Source: Anseranas semipalmata
Taxonomy: Eukaryota; Chordata; Aves; Anseriformes; Anseranatidae
Assembly (NCBI GenBank): GCA_013399115.1
Contig: VXAA01002996.1
Coordinates: 670,045-734,044 of the forward strand
DNA length: 64,000 nucleotides
Direction of reading: 5' to 3'
In this document: one piece after another, positions 47,602 through 60,501 of the stretch
Layout: each line of letters begins with the position of its first letter
Numbering within the stretch: the stretch's first letter is position 1
Program-made: the position numbers and the translations under genes
The notes under the pieces: generated by a model
Seen by the model: only the letters and a program-made list of their open reading frames with translations
Database searches by the model: none
What the model was told of the DNA's origin: nothing

Positions 47602-49325
47602 CCCCTTTCTTTTCTTTAAGAAAGTATCTAACACCAGCCTCTGGACTAATTAAATAATGTACCAAGTGAAAGACAGAATTAAACACGCAAACTTGAAAAA
47701 CTGAAACAGGCATGAAAGTAATGCCTAAAATAGGATTCAAATTCTGTTTGGTAAATATGGTCATCGTAACTAATAAACTAAGAACTATTGTGGAACAACA
47801 AGATAAGAAATAATTACTTTGGCTAAAACACCAATTCAGAATAATAATAGTCTTAGACTGTCATTTTAACAGCTTTTCTATTGAGTCCTTAGAGGGATTA
47901 TTTGCATTCCTCAGGTATTCTATTGTACAATTCAGATGAATAAAGACTTACAAATCATTCCTCTACCGCCAGTGTGAGACTTTGATCCAGTGAATACACC
48001 ATTGTACCTTAACTATAATTGGCAAAAAACCTGACAGTGTAGAGCATCACAAGCTTAATAACAAAGGAGAATATCTCAAAGTGTTGACAGATGATCTTCA
48101 TAATGCAGGAGCAGAACTGGTACATTTTAGCAATAAATGAGCACTGAGGTCTAAAGGTCTCTGAAGTGACTGACATCAGACCTGCTACAGCCTCACTAAA
48201 AGATACGGTACTGCATCGTACTCTGTAGAGACAGTCAGGTTCTCTGCCTGAGTGTTTCACTTTTGTGACTTTCAATGTCATGGAATTACTGAAAAGCACT
48301 CAGGAATTCCCCTAACAGTGACCAAAATAAAGCAAACAAAAATAAAAAGTAAATACTCAAATATAAATACTGATACATATTCTAAATGAAATTTTCCCCA
48401 AAGCAAAAACAGTTGATTTATGATTGATGAAGTAATAATGTAAGTTTGCTTTTCTGTTAGGGACAACCAAGTGTGCTAAACAGAACAAAATTCTCTTAAG
48501 AAATGGTAACAATTAATGTCAAAGTCTGTTTTATTTGAGCACTTAATTTTTACATGGAAATACTAGGACGTCTGTAAAAGGACAGCATTAGCACACTTAC
48601 TTGGACATGTGTTAAGGTAAGCAAATCCTGGAGTATTTCTCCATTTTTTCATGCTACATGACAATGAATTACAAAGGGTATTGAACTTTAGGCTGAGGGA
48701 GAAGACTATTGACAACAGAAAATCTCAATTAAGAAAACACACTAAAATCTAACAATGTGAAAAATTAAAAAAATCCACTAAAACGAGCAGAATCAATCAC
48801 CACAGTTAACAGCTGAAACTATTTTAACTTTGAGAAACAAGAAAGTTCTCAAGATGAAGACACTACCTAAAGTAAAGCGAAAACTACCTGCAAACATGGT
48901 GAAAGCAATTGAAAAAATCCTCTTTCCTAACCATGTTTCTAAAAATGCTGTTACAAGCACAGTCAAAACAAAATTCTGATTGTAAAACATACAGCAGAAA
49001 GAAGAAAGGCTTCTTCTAGTTCTGCTCCGTAATAACAGCAAGGGATGTCTTGGAGCATTTTTTGGCAACCAACAGCGTTCCTCTCTTGAGGTGGTTCGGT
49101 TGTTCCCTCCAGCTGGCTTTGTGCAGAGGAGTGTACCAACAGCAACTACAGAGGGCTCCTGAATTGAAATGTGATTCTGTTCACCACAAATGGACAATAA
49201 TATCCTATCTGGAAAAAAACACAGGTCCAACCCACAGCAAGACCACCACCCATTCTGACAAAGACAAAAGTCTTGAATAAAAGCTGAACTTAAAACTAAA
49301 TTAAAAAGGAGACTTCATAAAAAAC

Positions 49326-49359
49326 TGACACAAGAACAAAATTGACACAAGAACAAAAC
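49326..49359. repeat. 17-bp tandem duplication
   Basis: TGACACAAGAACAAAA plus one base, repeated twice in direct succession (49,326-49,342 and 49,343-49,359), differing only at the last base. It looks like a recent replication-slippage duplication inside the OLA1 intron. Confidence 0.9.
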
Positions 49360-50256
49360 CAGCTCTGAATGACTTGCAAATGGAGGTGGCACTCAAAATT
49401 CTGACCTGGGAAAATGGCTAAGAGGAATTAAGACGCTCACTTGTACACCTAACACTGTTACTGTCGGCTGATAGATAAGGAAGGACAAAGGAATGTCAGC
49501 GTATCTGCTAATAACTTGGAAAAAGCTGCGAAGACCTAAATGTTTTCTTGCCACTACTAGATCCCAAAATCTGACAAATCATTTCAGGGGATTCCAGATT
49601 TTAACTCTGCATCAGACTGACAAGGGAAAAGTAAACTAAAGAAGCCAGTCCTCCAAGGGCAGAAGGACCAGGATGACTACCAGAGTTAACTGCTGACATT
49701 AAATCAGGATGAAGAACAAGATTTAAACCTTGGAAAAAGGTTTAAAAATCAGGGCAGCCACTGAGAAGGCCAATAAACAAACAGCACCAAATACCTGCAG
49801 ACAGCCAAAATAAATAGATACAACAGTTGCAGAATGTTCATTAACTATAAAATGATATTTGACAAGCTGAGTTTCACATGAGAGATCCAGCTGGGAAAAG
49901 CGACAGAGTTCTGATGGAAATAGAAAAAGTGATGGAAGAGAGAAGCTGCAGAGAGAACGTAAGCTCTGTGGATACCCGCAAGAGAAGATGATCTGAAAAA
50001 CTGACCCCAACAAGAAAGGTGATTTGTCAAAGTACACTTTTGTGCAAGCAAGACCAAAAAAACCTCACCCATCCAACTCACGGAAGAGAAACAATTGCTC
50101 TTCTGTTCTACACCTGAACTAAGAGTGGAAATTGGTAGAAACAAAACAGCATGGCAGGGAAGAACAAAATACCAGGTAGCACCAAGAAAGACAAAAAGGT
50201 AGAGAAAGAGATACAAAAGATCAAACTAAGTCACACAGAACGTACAGAAGACTGGA

Positions 50257-50268
50257 GGGGGGGGGGGG
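50257..50268. repeat. G12 homopolymer
   Basis: Twelve consecutive G bases within a purine-rich stretch. A single run of this kind may form G-stacked structures and is prone to sequencing error. Confidence 0.85.
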
Positions 50269-50559
50269 AAGATCTACCGATAGGAGTGAGAATACAAGGA
50301 CCTAAAATTTTCAACATGTTCTTTCTCTTCATAGTTCTGAGCTACTGAGGATTTTTAAAAACATTTCAAAGGCAATCTGTTTAGTGCTTCGTTCCCCACT
50401 GCTGAAAAGCTTTCAGAGTCCGCAAGCCACGCTACATTTACTGCAATTTAAACGTGTTACTTCAACTGGGAATGCACACTCCCTATTTCTTTACAGCAGC
50501 CTTTTAGATACTTTAAGATCCAGGTCTTTTTATTTTTAATTTTACAACTATTTTCCATC

Positions 50560-51700
50560 TGTTTTGAGCTTTCCTTGTTGGACATGTATTACTTCTAACT
50601 TTGAACCTCTTAGTTTCTAAACTTCTAACCATTCTCAGTGCTTTTTTTCATGGACTCTCTCCAGAAATATTGGTCTAAATATTCCTGGAAGCACACAGTA
50701 CCCAACACACTCCTCAGAGCTCTCAATAATAAGGTCTTAGGAGCATAAAAAGAAAAAAAAAAGCTATAGGATTAACTCATACATTTTCAGATGATTCTCC
50801 TCTTTATAAAACCTGGTGCAACGTTTGCTTTTTTTGTGACAGCACTGCAACATTATCTCATGCTCAGTATATAACTTTTTATATGACCCCACATGACTAG
50901 CTATCCTTAATGCTGTATTTGCATAGTTGATTATTCCTGCATAAAATCCCTCTCCTCAGAACTGCACCCTACCTCTTTTTTACCTAATGGTTTCTTCTAT
51001 TTCTTGAGATGCTCCTAAATTCTAATTTTGTTCTCTGCATACCTGGACATCTCCTAGTTTGGGGTCATCTGCAGATTTAACAAGAACGCTTATCATCCAG
51101 CTCATTAATGGAAATACATAACAGTATTCAACCAGCAGCTGCTTCTGCAGATCTTATAATGAGATATTCTTCCATTTGGAAAGTGAACCACTGATAACTA
51201 CGCTCTGTGTATTAGCTTCCAACCAATCTTTCACACTCAAACTTCCAGTAGTTTCCATCTAACCAGCCCAGGTCCTCTTGTTTATGGAAATATTGTAAGG
51301 CATTAAAGCCTTTACAGCCTTAATAAAAATCACAATACACAGTTTAGTATGTTTTTTTTTCCCACAATATACAAAGCCATTACATTTATCACAAATATCT
51401 GACAATTTAGTCTTCAAGAATTCATGTTGGCTATTACTTGTCCACTGGGTTGCTTCTAGATGATTAAAAACAGTTGAATTGTTCCAACGTTTATCTTGAA
51501 ATTAATGAAAAATTTACTGACTTAGAAATTGCCTGTCTCTTCTTTCCTCTTTGTGGCTGCCTTCTGTCTTTTGAAGCCTCACCCATTATCCACAAGTTAT
51601 CTAAAGTGATGATAAATTAGGCAATGATTTTTTTTTTCCAGGTCCCAAAATGTTCTACAGTAAGTACCATTACGTTTAGTTGATTTGGTGGGCTGGGAGA
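50560..51700 (-). mobile_element. Old CR1-type LINE relic, ORF2 region
   Basis: A heavily decayed CR1-type retrotransposon read on the minus strand. Reverse-transcriptase landmarks are collinear with the 30.5-kb copy: SQHEF (51,419-51,439), WLEANTQSVVISGSLSKW (~51,173-51,226) and ADD (51,061-51,075). Distances between them (~225 and ~137 nt) match those in the 30.5-kb copy (~215 and ~150). Sequence below 51,040 fits the ORF2 C-terminal part of old CR1 elements. Stops and indels throughout show a very old insertion. Outer limits are approximate. Confidence 0.75.
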
Positions 51701-54700
51701 GGAAGATCTAATTCATCTGAGCACCGGTTCTGCATGACAGTTCACAGGTGATGTCCTTTCCATCCATTTTGTTAGCACCCACAGACTCTGCAAAGCCCAG
51801 GTGCCACTGTTCTCAGCACTATACATATACATACATATATAGTAAGAAACTTGCACAGCCTCAGTAAGCTTTCATTCTGAATTTATATTATCAACAAAGA
51901 ATGGAACAGGGAAAATGATGAAACCAATATATAATATAACGTTGTATTACAAAATAGGTCAGTGGTAGAAGTCAAGAATGGGAAACAAAGTGCAGGTCAT
52001 AAACTCTTACTCTGCTGTAATAGACTAACAGGCTGTAACTCTCACTGTTACCTGTCTTTTTTATCCCTTTCTTCTTGCCCTATATGAAAAGAAAGGAAGA
52101 CTTAAGAGGAAAGTATTAAAGAATAAAAAGGTACTTTCTTCCCCACCATGATGGTTTGCTTTTCATGAAGAAAAAAAGACTTACTGAAGGTTTTGGAGTA
52201 CCTGTTACTGACCTAGGCAATCCCATTTCAAATCATGAGCGACATTTAGGAATTTATTCTATTTTATTTGCAGTTCCCAGATGGTCAGGAGGAACACAGC
52301 AACCCTTAGATTTCAAAAGGCCCTCTCCCACCCTCACCTGCAAGCACTTCACAGCAACACTTCTGAGCAAACGCACTGTGTCCCACTCGCTGGGCTGCTC
52401 CCTAGCCAGGAGCCTCCTCTCAGCCCCTCGGGACAAGAACTGTGAGAGCTCAGAACTTCATTTGTTCTGTACATCCTGAATGCTTTAAGTTCTTTAATCT
52501 TTGATACCTTCCCGGAGTCTGATGTTCACATCCCCTTCAGTATCCTGCCTCCCACGCTTCTCACTGAATCCAGATGACTCTCCAGAGACCATTGCGGAGA
52601 ACTGATCTCACACCTCAGATGTCACTTTCATCCCCAACACAGATTGACTTGAGCCTCACACCATGAAGTAGAAGAGACCTTAAAATTCTTTACTGCAAAA
52701 ATTTTGGGGACTTACGACACATCCTGTGATCTCAGGAATCTTATGACAGAACAGTTATATAAAGTATTTCATTTTACCAGATCTGGATTTCACACATTTT
52801 TAACTTAATTGTAATTTCAACTGATACTATATCAAGAAAAGAAGAATAGAAGTTTCTGATCTACACTGTCATTTGCCATTTATTCAGATGTTTTTATAAC
52901 TTTTCTTAACATTCTCCTTTCAAATGTAAGTAATTCCAGGCTCTCTGTCTCATGTACGTCAAAGCCAGTTTTTCCATGGCCTTGATCTCTATCACTGCTG
53001 TTATCCTAAATCCCCTCTAATTCTACAAAATTATTTGGTAAATGGGGTGAGCAATATTGCACCTACTATTTTAGTTCACGTTGCATGCCAGTTTCTACAG
53101 AAACGATTTTTATAATCTAGACATGAGCTTCTCATCCTGTTCCTTATCCATCCAGGTGTTACACCTGCTTTTCTGCTACCAGCTGGACATGGAGCAGTGG
53201 TCCTACCAGCACTCCCTGCAGTCATACTCCAGCCATTCACCAACAAAACAATCTGGCAAAATGCAGTTTGGGGAGGGAGAGAGAATTTATTTCTTTACTC
53301 CTGCACCCCTTTTCTTTTAAGTTAGACCAATTCATTTGTCCATGTATTCTTACAACTGGTTGTGTCAACAGAATGGAAGGATGGTGCAGGAACAGCTGAA
53401 GACTTAGGGATGGGAATGCATTAAGTTAGTCTTCCACCTAAAAAAGAGCAAAGCTATGTAGCCAGGTTCAATCAGGATTTTCAGTGTTTATTACTGGAGA
53501 ATGCTTGTACATGACAAGTCCTGAGTCAAAATTATCCCATATGAGATCACTTAAAAAATAGATTCTTCGAGGCAGAAAACATTCGTTGATAGGAAAAAAA
53601 TATCAAGGTAATACGGCTGGAAATTCATGTACAAGCAATTCATGCTCCCAAGATACAACTCTGTTAACAAATTGTCCAGTATGGTACAATATGTTAGCAG
53701 TATACAGTTCTCAGTTTATCTTCTCTAGATGAACTACCTGGAGGTATGTTAAAACACACAAGGATGTAACAGTTCACTTACAACTTTATGCCACTAACCA
53801 CTTTTTGAACATATTTCATATAAAGATTTGGCTTAACTAACACAGAGCTTGTTTAGTTGGTTTGGGTTTGCAAGATGTTGTTGGCACTGTGAAAGAAATA
53901 ATATCAGAGAACGTATTACCTGTAAACTGAACATAGACAACAGTTAAAGGACAAAGTGGACAAAATACTTTTATAACATGGAGAAATAAAGCCTGCATAA
54001 CAGAAAAATCAAGTTGTTGATCTCTAAAACCAAGTCTGAATTCAAAAATATCAAGACGGTGTGAGAGAGAGCGAGAAAGGTAAAATAATCCAGCCTGATT
54101 TTTCTGCCAATAAAGCTTCCAGTAAGAAAAGATTTTCAGTACCCTATACAACAAATTCCATCTAACATAAAAGGTCAACCGAGGCAACCCTACTTTAAAC
54201 ATTTGTAAGGAGCATCATTCATGAAGAACAAAAATCTTGAAATTCATTTTTAAACATTCCTTTCTGATCTAATGTTCAAAACTTCAGTAATACCTCTTTA
54301 TCTATATTATGGTCCCCATTAAAGTTATCAAAACCAATTATGACTTAAATAATAATGGAAACAGTACTGCTCTGCTGCTGCAGCACCTGCTTGTATGTGA
54401 AAGGCTTACAGTCTCCAGTTCTCCTTGGTCTGCCAATTCCGAAAATTAATTGTCTTAACTCAAAAAAGACATAGCTCTGGCTGTCAGCAAGCATCAAGCA
54501 TAGTCAAGACAGAACTACTGATGAAACTGCATAACAATGCTGGCTGCACCAAATCATGCACATTATGTTTCACTGTTACAGGCACAACAGGCTCCATTTG
54601 TGGCAGACATTCTTTGGACAGAAAACAAGCCTTTGGAAATTCAGACCTTGTCATTCTTTCCGCTATCGTTGCTAAAATACAGACTTTTGAAAAGTTACCT

Positions 54701-57559
54701 TAAAAAGTTTGTAACAGTCATTTAACAAATGCTCAAACTAAAGCAGGAGGAGGAAATGTCAGTCACAAGACTTATGTGCAAAACGATGATGGCTGAGATA
54801 CTACTACAGACCAGCAGAACGGATCCCTATTCCCTAGTCAGGTGTACATTATGACATGATAATTTTAATTTTCATCTCTTGACAGGGCTTCTTATGTCAC
54901 ATGGAAAACTACATGCTTAAGGGTCCTGTATGAAAAAAGTAGCATCATTTGTATCACTGCAATGTCTCAAATTATAAAATCCCACAAAAAGGAATTATAA
55001 ACCACGTAGAAACAGAATATTTGATCAAAAGAACATGTGATGCTTTCACAAAAGGAGCTTTACATGAAACACACAATGGACAACATCTTAAATTTATATT
55101 TTCCAATTCTTCTAGGCACTGCGTGCACACGAATATTAACAAATACAAGGCCATACTCTCAAACAAAAAAATATGATCTACATAAAACTCCCGTGTAATT
55201 AAATAAATATATACTAACAACACTTGAAATAAGACACTATACTTAAAGAGTAATTGGGAATACATTCCACTAGTGTTAATTAAAAATCTGCAATGAGTAG
55301 CACAAATGACTACAACATGTGTTAGTTTTGGCTTCCACTAATGTTGCACAACAATTAAATGAAATCTAAACAAACTGGGTCAGAGTATTTCTCTCTGATT
55401 CTCCTAATGAAATATCTTCTCCTGCTCACACACGATAAAGAGAGAAAAGTTCCTTGCATCTCCAGTTTTCATCTTTATGATCTTAACTGTGGAGTCTATC
55501 TACAACACAAAACTCACACAAATTCTCTCTTCCTCCCTCCATCAGTTGTTAAAAGCATTAAAACTGCAAGAGCCAAATATTACCACAATAAGAGCATTAG
55601 ATTTAAAATAATAAAACCCATGTATTTTTGTTTTCTGCACCCGCCTTACCATATACTAGGTCTGCACTTTGTGACCACACAATCCTACGAGCAACATTTT
55701 AGAAACAATTTTAACGAGACTAGAAATAAAAATGATGGAAGCTAGCAATATTGGCATAAGCTGTGGGTGTTTTCTGAAGAAAAGATCAAGTTTGTTGTAG
55801 TAGGGAATACCCAACTCAGTAAGTCAGAAATTAACTTTGATATTTATCCAGAAAAACAACAGCATCTAAGCTCTCAGTACAGCAATGAAAGAATGACTTA
55901 GTTGAATGCTTAATATTCCCACTGTATCAACTCAAAGAATACAATGCTTCATTTCAGACACCCGACACCTGATTTCACTCTGCTCCCTACATAGTTAACG
56001 AAGCAGGAGGCTCTTCCGAGGGCAATCCAGACCACCTACATTTGGGCTCCTGTTCTAACATCTTCCTTACAGCATCTTCTCTCTCTTTCTCATAGGCTGC
56101 TTTAGAAACTAACCCTAACCTTTATTACTTAAGTTGCACATGTAAAATTACGTGGTGTGTCCCAGTCTTACCCCCTGCTGGTACATTTCCCCAAAATACT
56201 CTCTAATACTTTCTACAGCAACAGATACTGTACTGTCATAGGAACATCATCATGTCCAAATAAAACACCAAATGAGTTAGGGGTTTTCACAGTGTGCAGA
56301 GATGCCTTGATTTGAATAGCTGTCACAAAAATGTTCAATTCTACAGACACAGTCTGTTCATCTGTTTAAACTGTGATGAGGAAAAAAAATAACAATGTTT
56401 GAACCATCTACTAAAACATACTTGTCCTCTAGGAACACTAACTTTGATTTTTCAGAAGAATAAGTAAATATATGGATCATTGTCTGACATTACACTGCTT
56501 ATCTGACAGACTGTAAAGGATCTGTTCGACATGATTTTTATTGCTGAAAATGGAAGGACAAAGTATATTTGTCAGAAATACTCTTATTCTATGGGTGGGT
56601 GTGTATAAAACATTTTTATTTTGCAAACTGCAAACTAAAACTTGACTTGTAAAACCACCAGTTTACCTATCTTCATTTTCTTATTGATTATGGAATCAGG
56701 ATGCACTGAACACTCCCAGCCATTTTAACAACAAAAGTATTTGACTGAAAAGAAGCTCCACCTCTAAGTTACAGCCCTCTGGGGAATGTTTTGCCCTTAC
56801 AAATATTAGCACTAACAACAACAACAGAATCAAAAAGCCAAACCTAAAGCGCAAGCTACTTCAACCTTTATGACTTGGCCAAGAAACCATTTTCAATAGA
56901 AAGCTAGGAACATCAGCCCAAAAACAAGCTAATTCACGTTCAGTCTCTTCTGACTATGTAAAAGGCTCCATGTGTGGTGGCATACATGATAGTTGTCAAC
57001 ATAAATGAAAATGTTCATGAATAAAAAACAGCCTGCATAAAGAGCTAATTATAATATTACTATCAATTGCTAGCTTGCGCTTGCAAATCTTTCATATCAT
57101 ATAAATGCATTGTTTTTGACATTTCTGTGTAGCTAAACATCACATCATTTCACTTTTTCAGAGTAATTCAAATATGCATGGGATATACTATAGGAAACGT
57201 ATCTACAGTTACACTGAAAGAGAAAGCCTATGACATAAATGTGCATTGTCATTAAACATCAATTTAAAACAATCAGCTCCTAAGTCAAAAAAAAATCTAT
57301 ACTTCTGGTAGCCAATACAAACCAATTTTTACTTTCCGTTCATTTATTCTTTCTATCCAAAACAACAATTGAAAACACTTCACCCAATCATGCATTTGAG
57401 GATGACATACCATTTGTTTACCATTAGAAAAAATGTTTGATTGAAACAAATCACCAACACTTCTAGCATACGAGATGCATGAAAAGATTCAGCAGCCATT
57501 TAAAAGCATCACTCCTATTTTAATTACCAAATGGATTTTTTTTTTTTCTATTTTAGAGA

Positions 57560-57600
57560 AGCCATAGAATTTAAGTTTGGAAAAGGCCTGCTCAACAAGG
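57560..57600 (-). mobile_element. Possible CR1 3'-end remnant
   Basis: ccatagaatttaagtttgg followed by aaaaggcctgct resembles the reverse complement of an old CR1 3' end (octamer tail then the ggttggaaaagacct-like box). It is short and diverged, so this is tentative. Confidence 0.35.
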
Positions 57601-57889
57601 AGAAGCCCTAGCAAGCAATATATGGTTAAAAGCAGACCTAGCCAAAGGAAAAACACTAAAAAATTATAGTGGGCCTTTATTCTGGGACGTGATAGTCAAT
57701 TCATTTCTCCACCAAAGAGTCACTTAACAGATATAAAGCTATTTTAGACTTAGTTTAGTTGAGCAACGATACCATCGAAGAAGAAACGATCACAGAAAAT
57801 AACCTTGGTAAATACAAGTAATTTGGTTTAAAGGCAAAAATAAAGCATGGCATGATAAATTTATTCTCATTGATATGACATATGATTTT

Positions 57890-58540
57890 CTACGCAGGAG
57901 GAATACATCTATAAAGTATTTGATATGGTGCTGTGTGTGAAACTACTCATTCACCCAGTAAAGAGGTGGAAGTGGATTTGTACAGACTGTGTACAGAGTA
58001 ACGCACTGGATGTGTTGACAGGAGAACAAGCTGGTGTTTAAGGATATCATCAGTGAAGTTTCTCAAGGATCAAACTTAGACGGATCTCGTTTAACACCCA
58101 CATTCAGGACCTTGACACAAACATTAGTCGCATGCTACGTCCGCTACAAGACCTTTAGACATTTTCCTCAAGGAAGTCATCATCACCTTCATCAGTTGGG
58201 AGTGGCAAAGAAGGGGAATCATGACACCTCAGCCTCCCCCAGAAAACTCTAAGCCACCAATACAATGCAACATGGAAAAGGCAAATGTAATCTACAGATC
58301 CTACCGGAAACATTTCCCTTTGCTTAACTGGATGCATTACATCTGCATATAAGGTAATCATGGAAATTTAGTTGCAGTCAGCTAAATTCACAGAAAGATG
58401 ATCTATTTTCAGAACAGATCTAAGATTATCAGAGTAAGAGGAACCTCACATAAATGACAGAAACAGAGAATTGATAATGCCTGCTTCAAGTAAGTACAGG
58501 AGGGCAGGACAGCAGTGAGGTTCTGTGAACAGCCTCCCAG
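57890..58540 (+). mobile_element. Decayed CR1 LINE, RT to 3' region
   Basis: Plus-strand CR1 relic. KVFDMV (57,913-57,930) corresponds to KAFDMV of the 30.5-kb copy, and VSQGS (58,058-58,072) to VPQGS. The spacing (145 versus ~161 nt) allows small deletions. Further on, gtgaggttctgtgaacagcc (58,517-58,536) resembles the CR1 3' region motif. The intervening ORF2 C-terminal part is shortened and full of stops, and the octamer tail is not visible. Confidence 0.55.
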
Positions 58541-60284
58541 CACTAAGTGCAAAACAATCAGCTACTGTTAAAAAAAAATCTTAATTAACTTATGAAAGTC
58601 ATTACTACATTGTGTAGCTACCAACAATAACTGGTTCTGTTCTGAATGCAGAGGAGGGATTACAGTAATTTAGGGATTACCATATAGTTACAAGGAAGCA
58701 CTACACTTCGTTAATTCAGAAGTACATAAACGCTACACAGAAATGCCAAGGTGGGACAAATGGGTCTCAATCTCATACAAATCAAGTTCCTACAGGTTTT
58801 GTAAAAAACAACATCTCCACTGGGGAGAAGGCATGAAGAACTCAACTTGGCTGGAGCTAGCCAGCTGACCAACAGTGGTAGGCTGGCAGACTGAATATCA
58901 AGCACAAAGTCCTCACTAGCAACACAAATCTGATGCTACCTGCTGTTCAGTGCAACATGTCATTTTTTAAAGAATGAGTTTAAGTCAGTAATCACTGTTG
59001 TAAGGAAACGAGACTCAAACTTGTGGAAAATTAGACTATGAGATCTACTCTTCTAAAAGAATATGTAAAAGAAGTCAAAACTAGCCCATGATACTCGCAG
59101 ACCATGTATAGGTCAGCATGGATCCAGCACCACTCATAAGGAGAGTGTAGAAAAGGCAGAAGAGGTGGCTACAGTACTTGCATCACAGCTATTCAGTAAG
59201 AGATTTCAAAATTTGGACAAGTTACAAGTTTAAAAAATAGCACTAATGAGAACACTGGACATCATTACCCCAATTGGTCAAATGAAGAACACGATTACTT
59301 AAAAACGTGTGAAAAAAATTAATAAAAGTTACTTAGTTGGCATCAAAAATGGAAATCCAAAAGAGAAAAAAGAGAAACCTAGTTCTCCATCCCCAAATCT
59401 CCAGGCAGGTAAACATAAAGCCACCCCTTGTCCTCCTCCAGTTCCATGTCAGTATCAAGTTTTGTTCCAGAGGAAGTGAATCCCATTGACAAAAGTCTCC
59501 CATCATACCCAACTCTGTTGCATCCTCAGAAGCAAGCTTGTCCTTTGCACTGAGCAAGACAAAATTCCTTGTAAGGGAAAGGGAACTGTTTGACACATCC
59601 AGGAGCAGACAAGTCTTCGGGGCAGGAAATAGATTCTGAAATGCACTGGTAACCTCCACACTGACATTTTGTGACTTCAAAGTGCTTCTCATTACAACAT
59701 TAAGACACAATATAGCTGTACGTAATTTCCAATTTCTAAAAAAGCAACCAATAAACAGCTAAATTCTATTCTGAATGTACTCATTACATATCCATTACAC
59801 AAACCAATCTTTGAGCTACAAACAGTAAGTACTAGCCCCTTGATAGACTACGAGTTGGGTAGAGGTAAGACATTCTTCCTTAAGATATCACAGATACTTG
59901 CTAAGAGTAGAGAAATAAAAAGACAATTCTGAATTCAATGCTTTATTTTGTAAGGCGGAGAAAAATCTTCTGACCCTTCTTCCTAAATACGGCCACTTTA
60001 CCAAGCCATCCAACAGCTGTTCGCACTCTGTTGCTCATTCTGGTTTCTTTTCCCAGTGTCATTCTCTGGTCTTCAAAGCTTTCCATCCTGGTCCAACATC
60101 TCTTTAGAAAGATGTTTCCAAGTGCCCCCTGTACCTCTTCATTCAACTTGCACCCCCCTCTCTTACTGTGGCTTTCAGTCACTACCATACATCTTCCTTT
60201 TGCCTCATTTGCAGGGCAAACAGTTCTGGTCCTGATAGGGACCCAACTACTAATCAGTTTCCTTCATCCAGTCCATACAGGACT

Positions 60285-60501
60285 TCAGAAAATGGCCTCA
60301 GGACATGCCAGGGGAGGTTTAAATTGGATATCCAGAAGAATTTCTTCATGGAAAGGGTGGTTAGGCATTGCCATCCCTGGAGGTATTTAAGAGACATGTG
60401 GACGAAGCGCTTAGGGACATGGTTTAGTGGTGGACTTGTAGTGTTATGCTGATGGTTGGACTTAATTGTCTCTTCCAACCTAAATGATTCTATGATTCTA
60501 T
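60285..60501 (+). mobile_element. CR1 LINE, 3' end with internal deletion
   Basis: CR1 3'-terminal fragment: gaggtttaaattggatatcc, atccctggaggtatttaag, gacatggtttagtggtggac, and a tail cttccaacctaaatgattct followed by ATTCTAT. It belongs to a different subfamily from the 11.8- and 31-kb copies (tggtttagtggtgga-type tail). About 40-50 bp normally carrying the ggaacaggctgccc box is missing between 60,369 and 60,372. Confidence 0.92.

Noticed and set aside
52900..53200. Possible further antisense CR1 relic
   Set aside because: Only vague similarity, with no collinear reverse-transcriptase landmark or tail.
60031..60452. Overlapping frames of 119 and 94 codons
   Set aside because: They run into the CR1 3' end at 60.28-60.50 kb and match no protein.
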